A stretch of DNA of 64,000 bases, from NCBI GenBank assembly GCA_004352715.1, contig SCFE01000004.1, forward strand, positions 3,424,394 through 3,488,393. The letters run 5' to 3'. The notes below the pieces were generated by a model. That model had not been told where the DNA came from, did not search any database, and saw nothing but the letters and a program-made list of their open reading frames with translations. Both the position numbers and the translations under genes were made by a program. The DNA is from Hofstenia miamia. Taxonomy: Eukaryota > Xenacoelomorpha > Acoela. Every line of letters begins with the position of its first letter. The first letter of the stretch is position 1. Positions 1 to 9,926 of the stretch are shown piece after piece.

Positions 1-64
1 TTAGTCTTGATTAGGTCTGTTATGATTAACACGGGTGCACGTTTTACCGGAGGCGGCGCTCCCT
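1..64 (-). other. gag-pol junction running off the window edge
   Basis: Downstream of the gag stop on the minus strand two frames stay open to the window edge. One of them reads proline-rich and then hydrophobic residues and could be the start of a protease. The sequence is too short to decide; pol would lie left of this window. Confidence 0.3.
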
Positions 65-1675
65 CTAGTTTAAAGTATCCTCTCTTGTTTCTTCTATTTG
101 TTCTGACTCGTTTTCATCTTCTAACAAGTCTTCCTCCTCAAAATATGCTTCTTCCTCTTCTATGAAGTTAATTTGTCTTTTGCAGTATCTCTTCGTGTGC
201 CCCTTTTTCCCACACGCTTGACATTTTAAATCTTTTCTGTTTATACGTTTCACTGTACCATCTTTTAACTTTATTTTAATGATTTTGTCCTTTGGTTTCC
301 CATCGTCATCTTTCTTAACTTTATTCATTCCGCTAACTAGCGTTGGCATTACTTTCACTACTGACGATTTCTCATTTATTCAGGGATTGTTTTCCATCTT
401 AACTTGTATTCCTAGGCCTTTCCTTATCATTCTTTCAAGGGAATCGTCTGCGTCACACTTGATTTCAAATTGTTGCCTGATCGGTTCTGGTAGCCCTTTG
501 CATATATGAGAAAACAAGTCATATTTAGAATATGTACTCTCTCTTGAACTAAGTTTCAGCAGTCTTTCTACCTGTGACATATAGTTTCGTAAATCTTCTC
601 ATTTATTCATCTTTAGGTTATTTAATAACATACGATATTGGCTCTTAAAGCTCTCATCATCATAATATCTCCGATACTCTCCAATTAGTTTCTTATAGTC
701 TGATTTAGTTTCTAAATCCAACACTAAATAATGCTGGTAAGCTGCTGCTCCTAGATATAAGGGGAATCGCGCCGCCGCTTGTTTTTGTGTGACTTTTCTC
801 TCCTTCATGCTCATTTCGAACATTTGAATCCATTCTTTAAATGTAGGCGAATAGCTATCAACTCTCCCCGTAAATTTTGGGAGTATTGCTTTACATGCTG
901 GTGTCTCACTATCTTCTTCTTCCGATAGTATCGTTTCTTCATATATCGGCTTTCTGTCCGTCGTGCTTTTACATTTCTCCTTTACTTGTTTTGTTATGTT
1001 TACAACTAGCTTTTCAACAAATTCGTCTTCTGTCTGACAATTTCTATATATTTCAGACTGTCCTTCCTCTGTTGGTACACTTCCACTCAATTTTTCCGGT
1101 TCTTGTATTATTGTGTTTTTAATCACCTTGACACTTCTCTTCTCTTCTTCATTTGTTAGTGTCAACAGTCGAATTTTATCTTTTAAGTCATCTATCTGGA
1201 GTTGCTTTAAAATATTATCTTCTCTCAGGTTCACATTTTCTTCATGCATTTGAGTAATCATTTTCTTCAGATTCTCACTCTGCATTTTTATTTCATTGTT
1301 CGCCTCTATTAATTTTTCTATTTGTTTCTGAAAAACATTCCTCTGCTCCGTCAACCTGGAGCTCATATCTTGCATAATTTCTTCAATCCGTTTGTCTTTT
1401 TCAGCATTCGCTAATTCTATCTCAAACATCCTTTGAGTTAAGTTTTCTATTTGTAACATTAACTCCCGTCTTTCGTTATTATTATTCTCTATTATTCTTC
1501 TTAGCTCCATTATCGACGGTGCTGCGTCTTCATCTTCTTGTTGTAGAACTATCTCTGTTGGGAAATTTTGACTCTCAGGGGATGTATTAACAACCACTGG
1601 GGTTGTTTGATTTTGGGGTGTCCTTTGCGTTTTGGCTTTAGTCCTTTGCTTTTTTCTTGAATTTACCATTTTCAT
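65..1675 (-). pseudogene. LTR retrotransposon Gag with two in-frame TGA stops
   Basis: Gag, the structural polyprotein that packages element RNA. One reading frame of 537 codons runs from the ATG at 1675 to 65, interrupted only by TGA at 599-601 (codon 359) and TGA at 380-382 (codon 432). Residues about 50-190 are a charged, heptad-like coiled coil. About 265-358 is a capsid-like domain (motif PKFTGRVDSYSPTFKEW, then AAYQHYL). Near codon 485 is a canonical CCHC zinc knuckle, CQACGKKGHTKRYC (C-x2-C-x4-H-x4-C), followed by an acidic tail. A primer-binding site lies upstream at 1905-1920. Domain order and knuckle support an LTR retrotransposon, probably Ty3/gypsy-like; the clade is inferred. The two stops are most simply decay, as CGA to TGA changes would make them. 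A related gag lies at 3338-3856 on the other strand. Confidence 0.85.
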
Positions 1676-1904
1676 TTTTACTAAGGCAATTGTGTAATGG
1701 TGTCCTTTTTCGGTATCATGTACTCCAGGTTACACTGTTCATCATTTTCTTGCCTGTTAACTTCTTTATTCTTTGAGCGAGAAGAAACAACTATCTTAAC
1801 TCACTATTAGTTTCGTAATGTAATTCCCGTTCGTAACTTTTCATACACTTTCGTTAACTATTACACCATCTGTTTTTCTCTCCTTTGTGCACGCTCTTTA
1901 AGCG
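1676..1904 (-). other. retrotransposon 5' leader
   Basis: Untranslated stretch between the primer-binding site and the gag ATG of the minus-strand LTR element. I see no open frame or other feature in it. Confidence 0.5.
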
Positions 1905-1920
1905 CCTGTCACGGTCGCCA
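1905..1920 (-). promoter_or_regulatory. tRNA primer-binding site
   Basis: On the minus strand this reads TGGCGACCGTGACAGG, starting with the TGG that pairs with a tRNA CCA end. It follows directly the CA that ends the putative LTR at 1921-1922. The plus strand therefore carries a tRNA-like 3' end (CCTGTCACGGTCGCCA). The position, between LTR and gag, is what reverse-transcription priming needs. An arginine tRNA is a plausible primer, but I have not matched it to a tRNA of this organism. Confidence 0.7.
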
Positions 1921-2332
1921 TGTAGAATCATGCCAACTCGCCGTGATGACATGGTTTAAAGAAAACTATTACTTTTCTTAGATTAAGACACAAAGCATAG
2001 TTGACACTTTTCCAATTTCTCTCCTTTATAATAAGTGCGCTGTTTATTAAACTAATTTAATATGTAAGAGCCTTTGTAGCTACTTAACTCACTCAACTTA
2101 TTTAGATAAAGCAGAGATGTTGGAAGACAGGATCAACACTTAGAAGTAGACGTGCATATCCAGGAACAATCCGCCAGCTGCATACTACCAAAGTAACTGC
2201 CACTGTGATCTGGAGAACAATATTGGAGTGGTGCTGTGGATAGCGAACTCAGTGTAATGGAAGTGATAACTACTTAAGAATTTAGTGCATTGATTGTTTT
2301 TGTTATTACGAACTAATGCAATAAACGAAGTG
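1921..2332 (-). mobile_element. putative 5' LTR (one boundary) and adjoining repeat DNA
   Basis: Starts with TG on the plus strand, directly against the primer-binding site, as an LTR in minus orientation should. The matching outer boundary was not found. The 3' LTR is outside the window, so LTR length cannot be fixed. Confidence 0.45.
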
Positions 2333-2411
2333 TCGCAACCTTGCCGCTTTAATAGCTTGTTATGAGGCCCTACATGTAATAACCTTACATATATAAAGAT
2401 GTATAATAGCC
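2333..2411 (+). repeat. 79-bp direct repeat, copy 1
   Basis: Nearly identical (one mismatch seen, in the CTTT/CCTT stretch) to 2788-2866. It begins TCGCAACCTTGCCG and includes TACATGTAATAACC and a TATATAAA-like string. The 376 bp between the copies contain further TGTAATAAC motifs. Confidence 0.85.
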
Positions 2412-2787
2412 CTTGATACATGTAAACAACCAATGCAGTCAGCAGAAAACGGTAACAGAAAGTTAGCCAGAGGTCTACCTTAGAAAACATCGAGCAACAT
2501 GTAATAACTATGTAATAACCAATGTAAGATAAAATGTATAAATACACATGTAATAACCATCTAATAGTAATTGCTGTTGAATCGTCAATCATCCGGGAAT
2601 ATAAGAAATGTACCAAACAATCGAGGTTCATTGGTAGAATAAATAACATGTAAAACCTACAGGCTGCGATAATACTATCAGACAAGCAATGACGATAAGG
2701 AAAGCTATAACAGTAAAAAACTCCTATACCTATCCGTAACCTAAGAGCCCACAAGGTAACTACAGCTGTCGCCCTCCCCGCTGTGAA

Positions 2788-2866
2788 TCGCAACCTTGCC
2801 GCCTTAATAGCTTGTTATGAGGCCCTACATGTAATAACCTTACATATATAAAGATGTATAATAGCC
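2788..2866 (+). repeat. 79-bp direct repeat, copy 2
   Basis: Second copy of the repeat at 2333-2411. The pair may be ends of an LTR-like or short tandem element; no coding support was found between them. Confidence 0.85.
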
Positions 2867-3080
2867 TTCCATAAGAATATATAAAATAACCTGACAAGAG
2901 AAAATGAATCCAAAGTAGATTTGCTCATCATTAATTACATCATGTTCAGTATATTTATAGCACTTGGTGATAAACAACTAAATACTCGACAAGTACCTGT
3001 TAATCTTTCTTGTTGACAGTTTTTCCCTCGCTTTAATATTTCTGCTAATTTTACGCAACGTCAGCATTAATTGAGCTACG
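2867..3080. other. non-coding stretch before the second LTR element
   Basis: AT-rich sequence with no gene seen. It may include the outer part of the left LTR, because the LTR copy at 3858 starts at a contig edge and could be 5'-truncated. Confidence 0.4.
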
Positions 3081-3286
3081 CTGTTTGACCATCTTTTGTT
3101 TTGTCAAATACCGTCGAGTATAATTTTAAATCTAATATTGCACAAAACATTTACAAAGTGAAAATAATCAATCCTATCATGATTTACATTTTAATCATTA
3201 TAATCAATAATAATTTTAGTCTTTGTTTCCGTCATCTTTTTCTCTCATCTTGACCAATCATGATAGTCTTGATAGATTATGTCACA
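3081..3286 (+). mobile_element. left LTR piece of the second LTR retrotransposon
   Basis: 206 bp repeated directly at 3858-4063 with about two visible differences (CGTCGAG/CGTTGAG and ATTTTAATC/ATTTTCATC). Both copies end ...TTATGTCACA and then diverge, so the CA at 3285-3286 is a credible LTR end. A gag frame starts 51 bp downstream. Confidence 0.65.
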
Positions 3287-3337
3287 CAATTGTTAGAAAT
3301 CGATTGACTAAAGGATCAAATCAGATTGACAAAATTG

Positions 3338-3856
3338 ATGGATGAAGATAGGGAAGAGGTGCAGAAACCACTAATGGTTCATGAGCTCGAAGTAATTGAG
3401 GAACCAGAAAAATTTTTAGAAGCACCAAGAAGGAGAGCAAAAGTACAACAAAAGGAACAAGAACAGTTCGATGAAGGCAAAATAACTGAAGAAGAAGAGA
3501 AGGAAAAAATAATTAACGAAATAACGAATGAAGTGAAACGAAGAATGAAGAAATGCGAGACTCCGGAGAAACTGAGATTTAATAGCTCAATATTAACGGA
3601 GAACAATAATGAAGAAACGACACCTTGCAAAGCACAAATAAGGACATTCTCGGGAAAAATTGACAGCTTCTCTCCAACATTTGAAGAATGGCTTCAGTTA
3701 TTCGAACTAACAATGAGAGAAAGGAAGGTAAACAAACAAGCAGCAGCAGCACGATTACCGTTATACCTAACCGGAGCAGCTTACCAGCATTACCTAATAT
3801 TAGATACAGAAACAAAAACAGACTACGAGTGTTTGACGGGAAACTTTCTAGAGTAT
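3338..3856 (+). pseudogene. truncated Gag of the second LTR retrotransposon
   Basis: An open frame starts at ATG 3338, encoding acidic, coiled-coil-like residues and then the same capsid-like domain as the minus-strand gag (FSGKIDSFSPTFEEW, AAARLPLYL, AAYQHYLILD). It is cut off by the unknown base at 3857 in the middle of that domain, so zinc knuckle and pol are absent. An in-frame TTG at 3326 could extend it by four codons, but ATG is the more likely start. It is the same family as the gag at 65-1675 but clearly diverged. The truncation coincides with an assembly break and need not be biological. Confidence 0.75.
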
Positions 3857-3857
3857 N
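3857..3857. other. single-N assembly break inside the LTR element
   Basis: Coding sequence stops here and a second copy of the LTR begins at once. Unlike the other three single Ns, the repeated copy (3081-3286) does not end at the N. This looks like a contig break with the internal region missing rather than an unmerged overlap. Confidence 0.6.
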
Positions 3858-4063
3858 CTGTTTGACCATCTTTTGTTTTGTCAAATACCGTTGAGTATAA
3901 TTTTAAATCTAATATTGCACAAAACATTTACAAAGTGAAAATAATCAATCCTATCATGATTTACATTTTCATCATTATAATCAATAATAATTTTAGTCTT
4001 TGTTTCCGTCATCTTTTTCTCTCATCTTGACCAATCATGATAGTCTTGATAGATTATGTCACA
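3858..4063 (+). mobile_element. right LTR piece of the second LTR retrotransposon
   Basis: Direct repeat of 3081-3286. It ends CA at 4063 and abuts the tip of the Polinton 1 inverted repeat at 4064. Confidence 0.65.
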
Positions 4064-5926
4064 TTAAGTTTTAATAATTCAACATTTGTAATTTGGTTTT
4101 AATAAAAAAAATGTGTACATAGGAAAAACAAAACCTAAATGTAAATAGATCTTTAAACCAAAAATGTATATAATTTAGTTTAATCATGCATGATGTAAAG
4201 AGATAAAATGAATATAATCAGATAAACAATCAATGCAAAAATTCATTTATTCCAAAAAAACATGTATGCTGGGAAATAAAATATTTTCATCAATGTGTAA
4301 CTGAGTCAAACATTACCATATATAAAATTGTTTAAAAGTATTTAGCATACCAAGTTCTTTCTGTATTTGTTACCCAAATTTGCTCCAATGTTGAAAACCA
4401 TCTTCAAAACATCAAGTTAATTACTCATCTCATTCCATTCTCTGAAAACATTGACTTCATGCAATTTCAATCCAAAACCTATTAGCGCCTGTCAAAGAAA
4501 CCATTACCAGAGCATTTGATCTCTGACATGTTAAGTGATACCTAGTCAATAATTTGCAATGGTCTTTTATGCTTGATGCAAAGTAACACACAAAGCTAAT
4601 TCTGCACATCAAAAACTCTCTAATGTATGATAAGTTGACTCACCATTTCCCAAATAGAATATGCCAATTTAATCCCATCTGCTAAAAATAAATAATGTCT
4701 GTTATACAATAATTGTAAAAAAAATACAATGGTCACACACACTCTGATTGAATAATAAAATACAAAAATTAGAACATTAATACAGGAGTGAGTAATAATT
4801 CCTTCTTTACTAATAAAACACTTGAGAAAAAATACATTAGTAGAGCATGTGCTAAAATTGACTTAATACATGCAATATATAATATTGAGAAGAACCAGGA
4901 ATAATTTGAATCTAAGTGTTTGGTTTTTAAAAAAACGTATAAGTTAATGTAAACTTTTTAGTATTCTCATTATAAAGAAACCTTGCCCACATTCAATGTT
5001 GTTCCTTCACAATACACTCAGACATTTTTAATTTTCAGTGGTCTATCAAATTCTGGAAAAACAAGCTTACTTGGGAAATTAATTGATAAGAATTATTTTG
5101 ATAGATATTCCCAAGCAATCATTTTTTACCATCACTTCCAAAGTAATATTTATAGCAAATTTAAAGTGAAAATGAATTGTGTGGAATTTTTCAAAGAATT
5201 TTCAGAAAGTTTACTAGGTGAAAACAGTGTTCAAAACTCATTAATAATATTTGATGATATGGATGAAACTCTGCTACAAGCAGAGGCATTTGCTAACCTC
5301 ATTATAGCTAGAAGGCACTTAAATTGTGGTATTGTATTAATCATGCATTTGGTTCTTTCAAAGGGATGTTACTCAAGTCTAATTCAGAAAAATGCTTTCG
5401 GAATTTTTTTGTTTAATTCAGGTCATGACAGAGCACAGATTAGAATTTTAGGAACCCAGATGGGAATTATGCATGAATTGTTGGCTGCATATAAAAAGGC
5501 CATTAGCAAACCATATGATTATTTGTTTATAAATGTTGCTCAGGACATTCCAAATGAATTACATCTTTCAACAAACCTTGAAGGTAGACAAACTTTCTAT
5601 GGAACTGATTCAAGAAAGCATCATTTACAAATTGCTAATGGATGTTCAAAAAAGTCTAAGATTCAACTTCTAGGAGATGATCAAAGTTTAAATTTAGTAC
5701 AGGGGATTGTTTTTTAACATTCAACAAGGAATTATCCCACTTGGTGATGAAAAGACAACATTTCTAAAATACCATCAGTATGTGGAGACCATGCTTTTAA
5801 AATATTCAAAGTAAAAAAAATTACAATTCTAAGAATGTCAAATGGACTAGGATTTTTCAATTATCTTTTATCATTATGATGAACTATATATAATATCTAA
5901 ACACATTAACATCTCAAATCATTATA
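4064..5926 (+). repeat. left inverted arm of Polinton 1 (includes the ATPase gene)
   Basis: The reverse complement of 11095-12425 matches this arm from the tip (TTAAGTTTTAATAATTC) to about 5926. The right arm lacks about 4898-5080 and 5228-5572. A 43-codon open frame at 4773-4904 is preserved in both arms and could be a small exon upstream of the ATPase. Confidence 0.85.
4962..5717 (+). CDS. Polinton packaging ATPase (FtsK/HerA, A32-like)
   Basis: ATPase that in Polintons and related viruses is thought to pump DNA into the capsid. Walker A is GLSNSGKTSLL, Walker B is SLIIFDDMD, and the arginine/sensor segment reads ARRHLNCGIVLIMH, all in the expected order. The usual family length of about 230-260 residues fits. 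No good ATG opens the frame: it is open from 4962, directly after a pyrimidine-rich CTTTTTAG, so an upstream exon and splice acceptor there are possible; the alternative is a TTG at 4983. After the TAA at 5715, at a T6 run, the next frame stays open to 5814 with ATPase-tail-like sequence, suggesting one base of frameshift near the C-terminus. It is part of the inverted arm and has a shortened inverted copy at 11100-11610. Confidence 0.8.
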   Translation, partial: YSHYKETLPTFNVVPSQYTQTFLIFSGLSNSGKTSLLGKLIDKNYFDRYSQAIIFYHHFQSNIYSKFKVKMNCVEFFKEFSESLLGENSVQNSLIIFDDMDETLLQAEAFANLIIARRHLNCGIVLIMHLVLSKGCYSSLIQKNAFGIFLFNSGHDRAQIRILGTQMGIMHELLAAYKKAISKPYDYLFINVAQDIPNELHLSTNLEGRQTFYGTDSRKHHLQIANGCSKKSKIQLLGDDQSLNLVQGIVF

Positions 5927-5936
5927 TACAATGTAC

Positions 5937-6296
5937 ATGGTTGAAATGGTGATTATTTCTCTGGAAAATTACAATAGATTAACATCAGATTGCTGTCAAG
6001 AACAAAATATTGATGGTTACAGTATGCAGCTAAAATCAAGTAATCATTATTCTACACAACAACAACAAACCCCTTTCATTCAAGATGATATACAAGTAAA
6101 ATGCAATGCTGTTCAAACACCCACTCAACAATGACAATGTCAACCAGATAACACAACTGGTGATGAATAAATAACTGTTTAAACAAATGCTCTCCTACAA
6201 AATGATGCAATTTATACAAGTGGTGGCTCATTATCATTTACTGAATTTAAAAACACCCTGCAAACACCAAACAAAAGACTTATGGTTTGGAATTAA
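5937..6296 (+). pseudogene. small Polinton ORF between ATPase and integrase, degraded
   Basis: An ATG at 5937 opens a frame to 6134 beginning MVEMVIISLENYNRL, then Gln-rich. After stops, another frame around 6190-6290 carries ALLQNDAIYTSGGSLSF. This position and the N-terminal pattern resemble a small conserved Polinton protein of unknown role found just before the integrase; the assignment rests on recollection of the family and is tentative. Confidence 0.4.
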
Positions 6297-6884
6297 TTGT
6301 AATGGATAAACACTTACACCAGTTGTACACTTTGTTAAGATCATCTGCTAGTTTTGGGGGTGCTTATGAGTTGTATCACAAAGCTAAATTGAAATTCCCA
6401 AAAATAACTCTGTAAAATGTAAGAAATTTCCTTGCTGCAAATGATATGTACACTATACACAAGTCAGCTGTGAGAAAATTCCCATGTCAGTGTGTTATTG
6501 CATTTGGCATTGATGAAATATGGACTATGGATTTGGCAGTTGTTGAAAGTCTAGCATCATACAATAGAGGGATAAAGTACTTGCTTGTTTGTTATGATAT
6601 TTTGTCAAAAAAATTTCATGAACAACCATTGTATAATAAAACTGTTAGTCATGTGTTGTCTGCTTTTAAAAAATTGATAACTGGTGTAATGTGAAAAAGA
6701 TTTGATTTGGTAGGGGAACAGAATTTAAAGGAGTGTTTAACAATTTCTGCAATAGCAATAATATAACAGTGTATAGCACAAATTCAAACATAAAGTCAAT
6801 GTGTGCAGAAAGAGTGATAAGGAGTTTGAAAGAAATTCTATTCAAGTATCTACACTTTAGCAGGGTTTACAAATATATACAGTA

Positions 6885-8123
6885 CTACCTAAAAGTCCGG
6901 AAAAAAAAATTTAAATTTTTTGATTGGTTAGTTAATTTCAGGAAATCAAATTAAAGCACATTATTGCATATATAATGGAGTTTATTCTGAGAATGTTTTC
7001 GTTGTTAATTAAGATTATTTTTCATCATGGATTTAGCAATGCATATAGAGGTTGTTGAATTATACTTCAGCAATGGCAAATCTTTGACAGCTGCTATTCA
7101 TGCCTACAAATCTGCCCACAAACTACACATAATCCCTTCACTGCTAGTGCTGTTATAAAACTCATTGGGCTGTGGGACAGACAAACTGCAAACTGGCAGG
7201 CCAAGCTTAGAAGAAGATCACAAGCCTGTTGTTCAAGTGAATTTAGAACTTTTGAAATCTCAACATTCTCACAGTGTTGCCAGTTCAGTCTTAGTCACAT
7301 GCATTAGTGGAATCACCCAAAGCAGTGTGCATTGCATTTTATGACTAGAGCTATATCCCTACAGATTGGAAAGGCACCAAAAACTCTCATCTGCTGATAT
7401 GTAAAGAAAAATCAAGCTTGCTAATCTGATGCTTTCCAGCTCCATCAAATTGCAGAAAATCTTATGGTCTGATGAGTCTTATTTCTGTTTGAGTGGAAGA
7501 GTTACTCACCACAATTGCATCATTTGGGGGTCACAAAAACTGCAACAGATATTCCATCAAGATGTGCATGCGCCTAGAGTGTGTGTTTGGTTTGGCTACT
7601 CCGCCTGCTTCCATCTGATGCCCTTATTTTATGATGGAACAGTTACTGGCAACAATTACACTGACATTCTAAAATAACATGTAGTGCCACAGCTAAGGAG
7701 GAAGCATCAGCTAGCACATGTAGTGTTCCAGCAAGATGGGGTGCCTCCACATTATTCTGTTGCAGCTAAAACTTACCTGAAGACAGTTTTTGGCAATGAG
7801 AGGATCATCTTGAGAGACTATTACTACTTCTAGAGAATGTTGAAGGACAGGGTATATTATAATTTTATCCCTGCTAACCTAGACTAGTTAAAAGAATGGA
7901 TTACTAAGGTGATTGCTGAGTTCAACCAAGAGGAGTTAAAGCATTCAATCATGAATCTTCCTGCTTGACTAGAGCTTTTCCTTGAAAATACAGTCATATT
8001 TGAACATTTACTATAGTTCTTCATAAACTCCAGTTACTTGCCTACTTGTATTTGTTATATAAATCAGTATTGTTAATATATTTTTATGTTTGCAAATTTT
8101 ATTTTTTCCAGACTTTTGGGTTG
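6885..8123 (+). mobile_element. Tc1/mariner-superfamily transposon inside the integrase
   Basis: A 1239-bp element bounded by TA at 6883-6884 and 8124-8125, the target duplication typical of this superfamily. Terminal inverted repeats of about 29 bp are imperfect: the left end reads CTACCTAAAAGTCCGG and the right end, reversed, CAACCCAAAAGTCTGG. It contains a decayed transposase frame. Confidence 0.85.
7027..7968 (+). pseudogene. Tc1/mariner-type transposase, decayed
   Basis: A DDE/D transposase that would cut and paste the surrounding element. A single frame of 314 codons from ATG 7027 keeps family features. The N-terminal helix-turn-helix is MHIEVVELYFSNGKSLTAA and a GRPSL linker follows. 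The catalytic-core block ILWSDESYFCLSG holds the first Asp, and VVFQQDGVPPHYS holds the second catalytic Asp. Six internal stops (TAA, TGA, TAA, TAA, TAG, TAG) and no obvious frameshift show decay by point mutation. The start was chosen because the HTH begins directly after it. It resembles the HTH-plus-DDE transposases common in nematodes and insects; the exact family was not resolved. Confidence 0.8.
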
Positions 8124-8553
8124 TATGGTAGATAAACTTCAACAAATTGTTGGTGTCTTAAATTCCAGATTAAATCAGACAATAGGCATGTCTCCAAATT
8201 CTGTAAGAAAAAAACATGTACCATACCTGATTGGAAAACTAATGACCATTAGTAATAAGCATTACTGACCACCATTGTTTTGCCTTGGTGATCTGGTAAG
8301 AATTTCAAAATCTGATTACACATTTCAAAAAGGTTACTCACCACAATTTCAAATGGAGGTTTTTAAAATAAACAATGTGTTTCCCATGATCCCCATTACA
8401 AATGAATTAAAGTTGAATAGTAGTGACACTGATGGTGAAACAATTAAAGGAAAATTCTACTAATGGGAATTGACTAGAGTAATTAGGAAGCATGTATGGA
8501 CAAGAATAGAATAGTATAAATACCCTATACATGTCATTGTCAAATTGTTCAGT

Positions 8554-8837
8554 ATGGAGCAATATTATAGTGAACAAGCAAGTGGTAGAAACCCTACAAC
8601 AATAACTTGTCAAAAGGGTTTTGGAGTAATTACCACACTTGGGCACATTGCCATACCACTAGCATTGAAAATGATTCCACCCTTGAAAAATGTATTATGC
8701 AATATTGGTAATGAGATTTTAAATGAATCAATTTCAGGTTTAAACAACATAGTCTCTGGTGAAAATGTGAAAAGGTTTTAAAACAAAGAATTGCCAATGT
8801 AGTGAAAAACACAGTCAGGAATCAATTTAATAAATGA
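8554..8837 (+). pseudogene. small hydrophobic Polinton core-like protein, frameshifted
   Basis: From ATG 8554 (MEQYYSEQASGRN) the frame encodes a glycine-containing hydrophobic segment (GFGVITTLGHIAIPLALK) and then a helical stretch. The frame stops at 8779 but a +1 frame continues with a basic tail (VLKQRIANVVKN) to 8837. Polintons and adenovirus-like relatives have a short protein of this pattern near the capsid gene. That family match is from pattern and position only. It lies between integrase and capsid gene, as expected. Confidence 0.5.
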
Positions 8838-9076
8838 CATTAGAATTGTGAACAAACTGGAAATGGCTTCTCTGAGCCAGGGAGGATAACAAAAACAATT
8901 AAAACAAAATGTGGATTTAAGCAATTTACAATTTCCATTGCAAAAAAAACAATGTAAACCTAGTCCACACATAGTTAAAAAGAAACCTGTCATAAAGAAA
9001 ACTGATATTTTTAAGAATTTGGTATAAATAGCTGTACACATTGACACTTGATATTAGTTTGATACCCATCATGACC

Positions 9077-9926
9077 ATGTTCACTCATTCTTGCTTGGAT
9101 ATTTTTGAATGTGATAAGGTGTTGGTAAACTTTAATGGAGGTAGTACACACTAATATTTCCCAACTTCTGGTTTTAATGGACCACTTGTTGAATTTAATT
9201 TCAGGTTGGAGCAAAATGAGTACATTGATTTGCAAAGTATACATCTTGGTTTATCAGTGAAAATTGTAAACAAAAGTGATGGTAGGAACCTAGTTTGGGA
9301 TGATGCAGATGATACAAAACAAGATCAAGTTTGTTTTACAAATAATGCCTTACATTCATTGTTTAGTGATTATAGTTTATATGCAAATTTTGTTTTATTA
9401 CACACAGATGATGCAGTATGACCACATACAGTTATGATTACTAATGAACTATCAAAAAGTGCATCCAACAAGACTTTAATACTAACATCAAGTGGGTATT
9501 ATTATGAGAAACACCCTGATAAACTGATAAAATAAGGTGATGAAAAGATGGTCAGTATAGATGTAGAGTGCTAACCATGGAAAGCCAGGTGGCAAGTTTC
9601 TATGACCCTCTCACAATTGATTTTTTCCAATGTGAAAAATTACTAATACCAGGTGTTGATATTCAGCTAAAGTTTTAGACAATTTTTCCTTAATTGCAGA
9701 TGATAATGCTGATTACAAAACACAAATTACAGGTGCCTTCTTAACTCTAAGAAAGCTCAGAATCACAGAAAGTGTACATTTGGCAATTGAAAAAACACTA
9801 TTGACAACTCCTGCTAAATACCACTTTACAAGAATTCTTACATGTACATTTATAATTCCAGCAGGTCAGAACACACTTACTAGAGAAAATGTTTTTCCAC
9901 CATTTCATTGTGGACATTGTATATAA
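9077..9926 (+). pseudogene. Polinton jelly-roll capsid protein, interrupted and truncated
   Basis: Capsid protein of the F54H12.2-like family carried by Polintons. From ATG 9077 one frame shows SCLDIFECDKV, an in-frame TAA, SGFNGPLVEF, YIDLQSIHLGLSVKIV and NNALHSLFSDYSL. After stops at 9419 and 9533 the similarity resumes in other frames: SFYDPLTIDFFQCEKLL, GVDIQLKF, then AFLTLRKLRI and IIPAGQNTLTRENVFPP at about 9850-9905. The gene ends abruptly there, where the Penelope-like insertion begins. At least four stops or frameshifts make it non-functional. Whether this family is the major or a minor capsid protein I leave open. Confidence 0.75.

Larger units (their letters stand above)
6302..8514 (+). 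pseudogene. Polinton retroviral-type integrase, split by a mariner-type insertion
   Basis: A DDE (rve-type) integrase that would insert the element. The N-terminal half runs from ATG 6302 to about 6884 with one in-frame TAA before residue 45. The motif DEIWTMDLA carries the first catalytic Asp, and the region CAERVIRSLKE the catalytic Glu. The second Asp region before GTEFKG (near 6715) is corrupted by frameshift and stop. The C-terminal half, 8126-8514, has the chromo/SH3-like end (FCLGDLVRISKSD, then GETIKGKFY) with a TAA near the end. Between them lies a complete TA-flanked transposon (6885-8123). Removing it leaves the halves adjacent but one base out of frame, so the gene also carries small lesions. 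Confidence 0.85.

Noticed and set aside
2185-2793. 202-codon minus-strand open frame
   Set aside because: It runs through the 79-bp direct repeats and TGTAATAAC motifs. Its translation is hydrophobic and low in complexity, with no domain, so repeat DNA is the better explanation.
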